A stretch of 53,081 nucleotides of DNA, from NCBI GenBank assembly GCA_017941085.1, contig JAGAXF010000016.1, positions 1-53,081 of the forward strand, given 5' to 3'. Below are positions 34,502 to 41,012 of this stretch, one piece after another (within the stretch, counting starts at the first letter, position 1; each line of letters begins with the position of its first letter). The DNA comes from Bacillota bacterium (GTDB taxonomy: Bacteria; Bacillota; Clostridia; Peptostreptococcales; Anaerovoracaceae). Below the pieces are notes generated by a model. That model worked only from the letters and a program-made list of their open reading frames with translations. It was not told the DNA's origin and did no database searches. The position numbers and the translations under genes were made by a program.

Positions 34502-35861
34502 CGTCCACTCCTTTTAATAGCTTGCCTAAATTATATTCTGTTCGCAAACAATAATACTCATAGCATTTAGAAAACCATCCGGAACATCCTGTTTTAAAGT
34601 AAGGAGTGCATTCCGGAAGAAAGGTGCACTTGGCACAGATTGGGTCAATGGAGGTCTTTGCGGACAGCTTCTTCTCTGTTTCCGGATCCGTCACTCCATC
34701 GAAAATATTACCCCAGGTTTGCTTTTCCGGAAGATGTTCGCAGTTATTGAATATACCATCCGGGGTAATTACAATGCTTTGACCCATGGCATCAGCCATG
34801 CACATATTCGTACGTAAAAAATGTGTTTCATGTAGACTTCTGGTCGTCCGTGGGATTTTCATCTCGTCTTGTAAATCAGTTAAGCGAAAAATCTCACCAT
34901 ACAGATTCATGAATGATTCTTCCTTCTCCTTCTCTTGAAAAAGAGGAGCTAAATAGGTATCGATATTCTCCATAGAGCCAAATTCAGCCTTTAACTCTTT
35001 GAAAAACTCTGGAATACGACCTATATTCTCAAAATCCACATTGACGCGGAGATTCACGTGTATTCCTTGCTCAGAAAAAAAATGTATTGCTCTCATGGCT
35101 GCATCATAATTGTGCTTATTGGGAGCGACATAATTCTTGCGGAGTTCATAGTCTTCCCTTGCGCCGTCTAATGACACCTGAACTTTTTCAAGATGCCAAA
35201 GTTCCTTGGCCTCCTTGGCCATCTCCGCAGTAAGAAGTGTTCCATTTGTAACCATTGTGGAACGGTAAGGAATATCTCGCTGAGAAAGGGATGTACAAAT
35301 TCGAGTGATGATTGCTGCTGCAGCGAGAGGTTCACCCCCAAACCAGCGAATTTTGATGGGTTTGTATTTCTCTTTGTATCTCGTCTCGCAGATAAAATCT
35401 ACCAGCCGTTCTACCGTTTTAGGTGACATAGTCTTGGTTGCTATTCCTTCTTCAAAACAATATGTGCATCTAGCGTTGCAACCGGTTGTTGGAAGGATTA
35501 CATAGGACTCCATCCCTTTTGGGGAACCTGCCATGGTTTTTAAAAGGAAAAGAATCTTTTCGTACTGCTTAAGTTCACTTTCCTCAGCGGGAATAATGTA
35601 ATACGATCTAGCAAGCTCAATTAAACCGTTTGCTTCTAAATAGGCCAAGCCTGCAGGGCTTTCCTTGAGAGAAGAAAGGGCTTTCCATTCTGGCGCTGTA
35701 AGCTCCACAATTTCAAAGGTTAGGGTATTTCGAATTAAATACCTTCCTTGAGATTGATATAGATATGTAAAAATCGAAAGCCGATATTGTGCCTCCGGAT
35801 TCAAATTCTTCTTATATATAATCTTGGTGACGCGACTGTCGCCTTGTTTTATGACTCTCAA
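34473..35861 (-). CDS. Radical SAM/SPASM peptide-modifying enzyme
   Basis: 462 residues. Residues 1-~110 hold a RiPP-recognition-like N-terminus (FTYLYQSQGRYLIRNTLTFE). The radical SAM cluster motif is GCNARCTYC (Cys128, 132, 135), followed by IRWFGGEPL and VQVSLDGA. The SPASM region near the end is Cys-rich: NNCEHLPEKQTWGN, CAKCTFLPEC, FKTGCSGW, KCYEYYC, enough for auxiliary iron-sulfur clusters. Enzymes of this type make thioether or carbon-carbon links in RiPP precursors. It is the first gene after the precursor, behind a hairpin, and is the likely core enzyme of the system. Confidence 0.92.
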   Translation of the reverse strand: MRVIKQGDSRVTKIIYKKNLNPEAQYRLSIFTYLYQSQGRYLIRNTLTFEIVELTAPEWKALSSLKESPAGLAYLEANGLIELARSYYIIPAEESELKQYEKILFLLKTMAGSPKGMESYVILPTTGCNARCTYCFEEGIATKTMSPKTVERLVDFICETRYKEKYKPIKIRWFGGEPLAAAAIITRICTSLSQRDIPYRSTMVTNGTLLTAEMAKEAKELWHLEKVQVSLDGAREDYELRKNYVAPNKHNYDAAMRAIHFFSEQGIHVNLRVNVDFENIGRIPEFFKELKAEFGSMENIDTYLAPLFQEKEKEESFMNLYGEIFRLTDLQDEMKIPRTTRSLHETHFLRTNMCMADAMGQSIVITPDGIFNNCEHLPEKQTWGNIFDGVTDPETEKKLSAKTSIDPICAKCTFLPECTPYFKTGCSGWFSKCYEYYCLRTEYNLGKLLKGVDVESNGDEEI

Positions 35862-35885
35862 TGATTATTCTTCCCTTTTATCTTA

Positions 35886-35918
35886 AAAGGCTGTACGGCA
35901 AATATCCGTACAGCCTTT
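35886..35918 (-). terminator. Hairpin between the precursor and the radical SAM gene
   Basis: A perfect 13-bp stem (AAAGGCTGTACGG and its complement) with a 7-nt loop is followed on the minus strand by TTTTAAGATAAAA. It lies 24 nt after the precursor stop. It probably terminates most transcripts, so that the precursor outnumbers its enzymes, or protects the 3' end of the precursor mRNA. Confidence 0.8.
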
Positions 35919-35942
35919 AACAGTCTAAAGTAATAAATAGTA

Positions 35943-36056
35943 TTAATTTGCCAAGCATAATTCATCATCACTAGCTGCGCTTGCGCATGACGTAGTAATA
36001 ACATCCTCTGCATCAAACTTAATAATTTCGAGTTCTGCTGCTACATACTTGTCCAT
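35943..36056 (-). CDS. RiPP precursor peptide (37 residues)
   Basis: A short ORF of 37 codons plus stop, with AAAGGAGG 9 nt before its ATG. The first ~22 residues look like a leader (MDKYVAAELEIIKF...EDVITTS), a type seen in Clostridial radical SAM or lasso-like precursors. The presumed core is Cys-Ala-Ser-Ala-Ala-Ser-Asp-Asp-Glu-Leu-Cys-Leu-Ala-Asn, with two Cys nine residues apart. The Y-x-x-x-x-L spacing recalls the YxxPxL leader of lasso precursors, with Ala for Pro. It is the first gene of the operon, directly after the promoter at 36153-36181. Confidence 0.82.
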   Translation of the reverse strand: MDKYVAAELEIIKFDAEDVITTSCASAASDDELCLAN

Positions 36057-36152
36057 TGTTAGAAGCCTCCTTTCTTAGAATAGATCGATCTATGTAATGA
36101 ACCGGACCTTGCGGTCCGACTATTACCAATATTAGTCATAATCGTGTAGTCT

Positions 36153-36181
36153 AGTATAACCCTTTTTTACTTTGATTTCAA
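36153..36181 (-). promoter_or_regulatory. Promoter of the RiPP operon
   Basis: TTGAAA (36176-36181) and TATACT (36153-36158) are exactly 17 nt apart on the minus strand. The transcript would begin ~90 nt before the precursor ATG; its leader carries a short GGACC...GGTCC hairpin near 36104-36117. Confidence 0.8.
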
Positions 36182-36203
36182 GAAAAACTTTGCATAATGT
36201 GAA

Positions 36204-36317
36204 CTAACGTTCCTGGTGTTTTATGACCGAAATCAGAAAGGACTTTAATGGCCCTCTTGTTGCCACTATTACAAGCAAAAAGGCTGAAATAAACAGCAGA
36301 ATAAGTACTAGTTTTAT
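36204..36317 (-). other. 37-codon membrane-helix ORF without a normal start
   Basis: Directly after the DUF4230 gene an ORF is open for 37 codons and reads like a membrane helix with a basic end (LVLILLFISAFLLVIVATRG). It would begin with ATA, overlapping the TAA stop of the DUF4230 gene; GGAGG lies ~10 nt upstream. It may be a gene that lost its ATG, a rare-start gene, or chance. I cannot assign a function. Confidence 0.25.
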
Positions 36318-37093
36318 CTAAATTCAACCTCCAGAGAAACATCCTTCCCTATTGCCTTAATGATTGGCGAATAGGTTTCCCAAACTACCAGTTTCGCAAA
36401 TTTGTCGGCTGTTTCTTGGGCGTTTTGTTCATTAAGTTTCTCTTGCATCTTTTCTCTCGCTCCAGCCTGAACTTCATTTCGCTGTTCCATAGTAAAATTC
36501 ATTTCACCGAACGCCAGCAACCCTCTAGTAGTATCGCCAACTTGTATTTTGTTCTCCGGTATGTTGATTTCTCCTTGCTGTGCATGAGGTATCTTTAATG
36601 TCACGATTTTCGTTTCCTCGTCATAGCTTATATCAGACTTGCTTAAGCTGGATAAATCCACCGTATATACCACTGTGCCATAATACGTAATAACCTGGTT
36701 TTTGGTAAAGACACTTAGATTGAAAAGACCTGTATCTGTGGTAGTAGCTGCATCCGACACCTCTTGCTCGTATACCTCTAGCTTCTTTGTTTTCTGGCTG
36801 TCCCCCAATATAGCTTCTTCAAAATCAGCCGCCTCGTAGCCGAGTATTCCATAATTTTCAAGGGTCATGTCGTGACCCTCCACCGGTTCATCAGTTTTGA
36901 AGAAACCCTTAAGTCCATCGTTTAAGGCAAAGATCTTTGGAATGACCAAAAATGCAATGATTGCCAGTATTACAAGCGTCGGTATGGAAGAGAGTATTCC
37001 GCTCATCACTCTACCCTTGCCGGCTCCCTTTGCTGCCGCCTGCTCAACTTTTTCTAATAGTTCTTCTTCGCTATATATTTTATCATCCGCCAT
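36314..37093 (-). CDS. DUF4230 protein
   Basis: 259 residues from the ATG at 37093, which has GAGGAGG 7 nt upstream; the frame is open to 37222 but that extra part is a poor Cys/Arg-rich stretch. A membrane helix (IPTLVILAIIAFLVIPKIF, about 37-55) is followed by an extracytoplasmic domain of beta strands (VITYYGTVVYTVDLS, IVTLKIPHAQQGEINIPENK) and a C-terminal helical region, which is the DUF4230 layout. The function is unknown. It points the same way as the RiPP operon but ends before its promoter. Confidence 0.82.
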   Translation of the reverse strand: MADDKIYSEEELLEKVEQAAAKGAGKGRVMSGILSSIPTLVILAIIAFLVIPKIFALNDGLKGFFKTDEPVEGHDMTLENYGILGYEAADFEEAILGDSQKTKKLEVYEQEVSDAATTTDTGLFNLSVFTKNQVITYYGTVVYTVDLSSLSKSDISYDEETKIVTLKIPHAQQGEINIPENKIQVGDTTRGLLAFGEMNFTMEQRNEVQAGAREKMQEKLNEQNAQETADKFAKLVVWETYSPIIKAIGKDVSLEVEFR

Positions 37094-37214
37094 TTGGATA
37101 TCCTCCTCGTTGTTTTTAGAACACGACTTGGTTTTGCACTGCTCCCTGCACGATCCTTCATGCCGCAGTCTCCTATTTGAGCTTTTCGATGATAGCATAG
37201 CGCACAAAACGCAC

Positions 37215-37460
37215 AAAATCAACAGTTTGTGCGTAATGTTGAAAGCCTATAAAAATAATACCTTCTTAGGGACTTGGAGCATCCCGATGCTGCGGAGACT
37301 CTTAGGAGAAAAGGGTATTATATGGACAATGTAAATAAATGTATCGCTCAGCTTGCGAGGAATATTTGCTCAGAGTCGGAATTCCCCCATGAAATCGGGT
37401 TTTTTTCTCGGCTATCCTCCGGAGGATGTCTGCGCATTTATGAAGGATTCCTCAAAGGAG
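37215..37460 (+). pseudogene. DUF3793 remnant with frameshifts
   Basis: The plus strand encodes pieces of a DUF3793 protein in different frames: LRDLEHPDAAETLRRKGYY...SEFPHEIGFF in one frame, then LGYPPEDVCAFMKD in the next. The switch falls in a run of seven T near 37400, where one T too many explains it. A likely earlier break joins CVMLKAYKNNTF (third frame) to LRDLEHPD. The conserved Cys-containing C-terminus (CKCVGYWKVY-like) is missing. No start codon or ribosome site is left. It is a decayed gene. Confidence 0.7.
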
Positions 37461-37523
37461 CGTAGCGGACTCTGCCACAAATGCAAATCCGCACCAAGTG
37501 AAAAAACACCCAAACGCATCCAT

Positions 37524-37557
37524 AGAAAAAGCCTGCAATCAATAAGATTACGGGCTT
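37524..37557 (-). terminator. Terminator of the DUF4160/DUF2442 pair
   Basis: On the minus strand AAGCCCGTAATC and GATTGCAGGCTT pair around TTATT, followed by TTTTTC. It lies ~25 nt downstream of the DUF2442 stop codon. Confidence 0.7.
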
Positions 37558-37559
37558 GA

Positions 37560-37570
37560 TGGTGACCCAT
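37560..37570. repeat. 11-bp direct repeat, left copy
   Basis: TGGTGACCCAT, found again at 38448-38458. The two copies flank the DUF4160/DUF2442 module, and each lies next to a terminator-like hairpin. Confidence 0.5.
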
Positions 37571-37580
37571 GGAGAACTCG

Positions 37581-38039
37581 TTATAGAAGAGTTTTTTTCA
37601 AAGAGTCTTTTTGTGGCTGCCCATATTCTCTCCTCATGGCTTCAGTTGAGATAACCCACTGCTTGCCATATTTGCATGCATCCACGCCGTTGACAAGTTT
37701 GCCATAGGTAATCGCCTTACGAAGCGTGCTTTCATTCAGCCCCCAAAGTTCCGTGGCATCGGTAAATGCCATGAGCCCGTCAAAAGGTGTCTTTACCAGT
37801 TCACCGTTAGCAAACAACTCATCGCAGGACAAGTCAAGATCATCATTCCAGACAATCCCGTAGCCGCCAACATCGACCTCCACGCTAGAAAACAACTCTG
37901 GTGCTTTCTCAAACGCTTTGAAAGGTGCCCATTTTGAAAATAGTGGCTTTACATCATATATTTTGGTCACGCCCTCCGCAAACTGGACGCTCAAACGAAA
38001 CTCCGGCAGAGCGTTGACCGCTTTCACCTTATGGAACAT
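37581..38039 (-). CDS. DUF2442 protein with C-terminal HTH-like domain
   Basis: 152 residues. The first ~85 are DUF2442 (FRLSVQFAEGVTKIYDVKPLF, VEVDVGGYGIVWNDDLDLSCDELF). The C-terminal ~55 (LWGLNESTLRKAITYGKLVNGVDACKYGKQWVIS) resemble an excisionase/MerR-like DNA-binding helix-turn-helix. It follows the DUF4160 gene by 12 nt. In such pairs DUF2442 may be the antitoxin or partner of DUF4160; the HTH would let it bind the operator at 38343-38360. The pairing is well known in genomes, but the toxin-antitoxin role is inference. Confidence 0.8.
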   Translation of the reverse strand: MFHKVKAVNALPEFRLSVQFAEGVTKIYDVKPLFSKWAPFKAFEKAPELFSSVEVDVGGYGIVWNDDLDLSCDELFANGELVKTPFDGLMAFTDATELWGLNESTLRKAITYGKLVNGVDACKYGKQWVISTEAMRREYGQPQKDSLKKTLL

Positions 38040-38051
38040 AGTATCAACTCC

Positions 38052-38306
38052 TTACTCAAGTGGCGAAACACTTTTGAACTCCTGCGTCTCCCACATATAC
38101 ATAAGATCAGCTTTGTGGATTGCTACCCATTCCCGTACCATGGCGAGCGCTTTGGGCGGCAGATGCCCTTCCAACACCTCGCCTGTCTGAATATCAATTG
38201 CAGCCATATCTTCGCCATAAAGCGCATGGATGTGTGGCGGATTATGCTCTGCCTGCTGGAAATACATGCGAATAACAATCCCGTAGAACCTAGACAATAC
38301 CGGCAT
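38052..38306 (-). CDS. DUF4160 protein
   Basis: 84 residues of the DUF4160 family: VLSRFYGIVIRMYFQQAEHNPPHIHALYG, then AAIDIQTGEVLEGHLPPKAL and VREWVAIHKADL. The invariant HNPPHIHA His-rich motif may be a metal or catalytic site. It is encoded just before DUF2442, from its own promoter with an operator between -35 and -10. A toxin-like role is suspected from context only. Confidence 0.85.
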   Translation of the reverse strand: MPVLSRFYGIVIRMYFQQAEHNPPHIHALYGEDMAAIDIQTGEVLEGHLPPKALAMVREWVAIHKADLMYMWETQEFKSVSPLE

Positions 38307-38338
38307 AGATAAAACCTCCCTATCTTATAGTTACTTAT

Positions 38339-38366
38339 ATTGTATCACGGAATCGTGATATATCAA
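38339..38366 (-). promoter_or_regulatory. Promoter with operator of the DUF4160/DUF2442 pair
   Basis: TTGATA (38361-38366) and TACAAT (38339-38344), 16 nt apart on the minus strand. A perfect inverted repeat, TATCACG and CGTGATA with 4 nt between (38343-38360), fills the spacer. This is a textbook position for autorepression. Confidence 0.7.
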
Positions 38367-38406
38367 CTGTTTTTTATAAAAGCCTGCGGGCAGTTGAAAA
38401 TCCAGT

Positions 38407-38439
38407 AAAATCAAAGAGCAGAGCGATTTCTCACTCTGC
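38407..38439 (-). terminator. Terminator-like hairpin near the AraC gene
   Basis: On the minus strand GCAGAG and CTCTGC form a 6-bp stem followed by TCTTTGATTTT. It is ~140 nt past the AraC stop, so it may belong to that transcript or be a relic. Confidence 0.5.
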
Positions 38440-38447
38440 CCTGCCTT

Positions 38448-38458
38448 TGGTGACCCAT
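38448..38458. repeat. 11-bp direct repeat, right copy
   Basis: TGGTGACCCAT, the partner of 37560-37570. Confidence 0.5.
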
Positions 38459-38579
38459 AAAACACTTGCATTCGTTCTAACCATTGACATTGCTTACCTT
38501 AAGCTCAAGTACCCCTGCTCACCAGTAAAGCTTTTCTTAAAGTCACTATCGAGCTTAGGCCTCACTATATCCGGAATCT

Positions 38580-39446
38580 CTATCCAGCTTTTAGTCCTGA
38601 CAGCCCCGCCTTTCTGTACTCAAGAGGCGTGGTTCCGTATTGCTTCTGGAAGGCCCTGCTGAAATAGCTTTGATCGGAATAGCCGCATTCTGCAGCGATT
38701 TCCGCCACACTTTTGGATGTACTTCTTAGAAAATCACAGCTCTTCTCCAGCCTATGATGATTAAGTAGGGCCACCGGTGACATTTTGGTGTATTCCTTAA
38801 ATAGTTTGGAACACTGGCTTCTGCTGACGTTTCCTGCCTTTGCTATGTCATCCAGGGTTAGTGGCTCCCCATAGTTTTCATATATATATTCCGTCATCTT
38901 TTCCACGGTGATTAAATTTCCGTCAACAGGGTCCATGTTCCCCTCTCCAATATATGCCTCATGAAGCAGCCAAAGTATTCTGTATAGAATTGAAAGAAGC
39001 TCAAGCTCATATCCGGAGCTTTCTTCCTTAGTCAAAACCTCTATTCTATCCATCAAAGCATTTATCTCCCCTGCATGACTGTTCCTACCACGGAAACGCA
39101 CATGGCTAAATCTCACGTCTTCAATCAAATCTCTTATATATTTCTCGTAAACTGCAGGTATCTGAGTAAGAAGCTTGGTTCCAATAACCAGCACTCTGTG
39201 GCGACTGCGGTCATTCTCAAGAGGCCTTAGGGCATGAATCTGTTTTCTGTTTATGAAGCAAATGTCACCCTTCTTAAGTTCAAACTCAGATGCTCCGGTT
39301 TGGCAGCTTAGATTTCCTGAAAGCACTGACACGATTTCCACATCCTGATGAAGATGAGTTATTTCGCTGTGCACGTCATGATTTTTTAGACATTCCCTGC
39401 AGGTATAGATTGGGAGCTTCCCTTCCTGAAAATATATCTCTTGCAT
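38580..39446 (-). CDS. AraC-family regulator with cupin sensor domain
   Basis: 288 residues: an N-terminal cupin (about 5-95, with HLHQDVEIVSVLSG and FINRKQIHALRP) and a C-terminal double HTH (about 185-285: LTLDDIAKAGNVSRSQCSKLFKEY, and VAEIAAECGYSDQSYFSRAFQKQYG, the typical AraC signature). The effector is unknown. It is divergent from the peroxiredoxin gene, so a role in oxidative stress is possible. AAAAGGAG precedes the ATG. Confidence 0.92.
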   Translation of the reverse strand: MQEIYFQEGKLPIYTCRECLKNHDVHSEITHLHQDVEIVSVLSGNLSCQTGASEFELKKGDICFINRKQIHALRPLENDRSRHRVLVIGTKLLTQIPAVYEKYIRDLIEDVRFSHVRFRGRNSHAGEINALMDRIEVLTKEESSGYELELLSILYRILWLLHEAYIGEGNMDPVDGNLITVEKMTEYIYENYGEPLTLDDIAKAGNVSRSQCSKLFKEYTKMSPVALLNHHRLEKSCDFLRSTSKSVAEIAAECGYSDQSYFSRAFQKQYGTTPLEYRKAGLSGLKAG

Positions 39447-39504
39447 CTTTTCTCCTTTTATAGAATATTATCCTAATTTTATGTTATATTCTTCAAGATT
39501 TATT

Positions 39505-39527
39505 TAGTATTGTACAATATAATACTA
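39505..39527. promoter_or_regulatory. Palindrome between the AraC and peroxiredoxin genes
   Basis: A perfect 12-bp palindrome TATTGTACAATA (39508-39519) within a longer imperfect one, next to a TATAAT-like -10 for the peroxiredoxin gene. It is a candidate operator for a redox or AraC-type regulator. Confidence 0.4.
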
Positions 39528-39583
39528 ATACAAGCAAGGCCAGAATGGCATAGTCAATTAAATATAATTAAAGGAGAAAAAAA

Positions 39584-40258
39584 ATGGAAGATAATAAAAC
39601 TTATACAATGCCGCTAATCGGCGAAGACGCACCAGCATTTGATGCAGTTACAACTCAGGGAGAAATTCACTTTCCTCAGGATTACAAAGGCAAATGGGTA
39701 ATTCTATTCTCACATCCAGCCGACTTTACTCCCGTATGTACTACTGAGTTTATGACCTTTGGAAGAATGATGGACGAATTCAAAGAGCTTAACACAGAGC
39801 TAATCGGTCTATCCGTTGACTCCCTCTACTCCCACATCGCATGGCTTAGAAAGATTCAGGATATAGAGTGGAACGGAATGAAGAATATAGAAGTCAAGTT
39901 CCCCCTTATCGAAGACATTAGAATGGAAGTTGCCAATAAATATGGAATGATTCAACCGGGAGCATCCAATACTCAGGCTGTGAGAGCAGTATTCATAATC
40001 GATCCAAAGGGAAAGATAAGAACAATTCTCTACTATCCCCTTTCCACAGGAAGGAATTTTGATGAAATCAAAAGAATCATCATCGCTCTTCAGAAGGCAG
40101 ACTCTGATGCCTGCGCAACTCCTGCAGATTGGAGACCGGGAGATGATGTAATCGTACCAACAGCAGGCTCCTGCGGTGTGGCAAAGGAGCGTATGGAGAA
40201 TCAATCTGACGAGCAATACTGCTTAGACTGGTTCCTCTGCTTCAAAAAGAGCAAATAA
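39584..40258 (+). CDS. Peroxiredoxin (Prx6/archaeal-TPx type)
   Basis: 224 residues with peroxidatic Cys52 in HPADFTPVCTTE. The extended C-terminal arm has PADWRPGDDVIVPT, GSCGV, and two more Cys in YCLDWFLC (213 and 219), as in the larger Prx6-like thioredoxin peroxidases, whose resolving Cys lies in this arm. It reduces H2O2 and organic peroxides. AAAGGAG precedes the ATG. It is monocistronic and divergent from the AraC regulator. Confidence 0.93.
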   Translation: MEDNKTYTMPLIGEDAPAFDAVTTQGEIHFPQDYKGKWVILFSHPADFTPVCTTEFMTFGRMMDEFKELNTELIGLSVDSLYSHIAWLRKIQDIEWNGMKNIEVKFPLIEDIRMEVANKYGMIQPGASNTQAVRAVFIIDPKGKIRTILYYPLSTGRNFDEIKRIIIALQKADSDACATPADWRPGDDVIVPTAGSCGVAKERMENQSDEQYCLDWFLCFKKSK

Positions 40259-40337
40259 TAGTTCATGCGTCGGGGCGCTTCGGTGCTCCAGTGCTCCGGC
40301 AGGCCGGCGGGCGGGGCTTAAATGACTCGCCCTTCAT

Positions 40338-40988
40338 TTATATCCCCATCAGCTTCTTTCGGTCTTTGATGTCTATCTGGCCGCGGCCTAACTTGATTAT
40401 TCCCTCCTTCTCCATTTCTTTTAGCATGCGGGAAACAACTTCCCTGGAGGAATTGATCTTAGCAGCTATTTCTTCGTGGGTGGTTTTGATGGAGTCGCCC
40501 TTTGCTTGGGAAAGAACGTATTGAGCAATTCTTCTGTCCAATTTAACAAAGAGTATGTCCTGCATCACGTGCATTGCGTCGGAAAAACGTTCCCCCAGCT
40601 TCTCGAATATAAAGCAGCGCACCGCTAGGTTCTTTTCTTTTAATTCTGCCATACAAACTGCAGGGATTATCAAAACCTCGCAGTCAGTATCTGCAACGAG
40701 CTGAGTTTCGAAGGTTATCTGGCTAACCACACATGAAGCGGAAAGAAGATCTATGTCGTCCTCTTTCATTTCATAGAGAGTGATTTCTCTTCCTTCTTCA
40801 GAGAGCATGAAGGCTCGCACTTTTCCGGAAATCACCTGGATAAGTCCGAGACATTCTTGCTCCTTGGAGTGGATTACACTTCCCGCCTCATAGCTCCTGG
40901 TATGAGCAAATCTCTTGACAATGTCCTTCTCACCCTTAGTGAGATTGTTCCAGAAAGGCACTTTTGTTTCGAAACCTGTATTGCTCAT
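40338..40988 (-). CDS. Crp/Fnr-family regulator
   Basis: 216 residues: cyclic-nucleotide-binding-like beta barrel (about 15-125) and a winged HTH (about 150-205: TTHEEIAAKINSSREVVSRMLKEMEKEGII). It has several Cys, but not the N-terminal four-Cys cluster of Fnr; residues for cAMP binding are not obvious. It begins 24 nt after the sulfur-transfer flavoprotein gene ends and probably regulates it, like other Crp-type regulators of CoA-disulfide reductase loci. Confidence 0.9.
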   Translation of the reverse strand: MSNTGFETKVPFWNNLTKGEKDIVKRFAHTRSYEAGSVIHSKEQECLGLIQVISGKVRAFMLSEEGREITLYEMKEDDIDLLSASCVVSQITFETQLVADTDCEVLIIPAVCMAELKEKNLAVRCFIFEKLGERFSDAMHVMQDILFVKLDRRIAQYVLSQAKGDSIKTTHEEIAAKINSSREVVSRMLKEMEKEGIIKLGRGQIDIKDRKKLMGI

Positions 40989-41012
40989 TTTGCATCCTCA
41001 TTATTTAAGTAT

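Noticed and set aside
34473..35861. SCIFF (six-Cys) maturase system
   Set aside because: The precursor has two Cys rather than six, and the gene neighbours differ from SCIFF loci.
30126..36056. Lasso-peptide biosynthesis cluster
   Set aside because: PqqD, kinase, nucleotidyltransferase and exporter fit, but the Asn-synthetase-like cyclase and transglutaminase-like protease are missing and the core is Cys-rich.
38460..38579. Short minus-strand frame after the AraC gene
   Set aside because: About 32 codons read plausibly (DIVRPKLDSDFKKSFTGEQG) but there is no start or ribosome site. It is too short to call.
40260..40337. GC-rich spacer as a repeat element or terminator
   Set aside because: It is strikingly GC-rich, like 4640-4680 and 297-345, but I found no exact shared repeat and no clean stem with a T tract.
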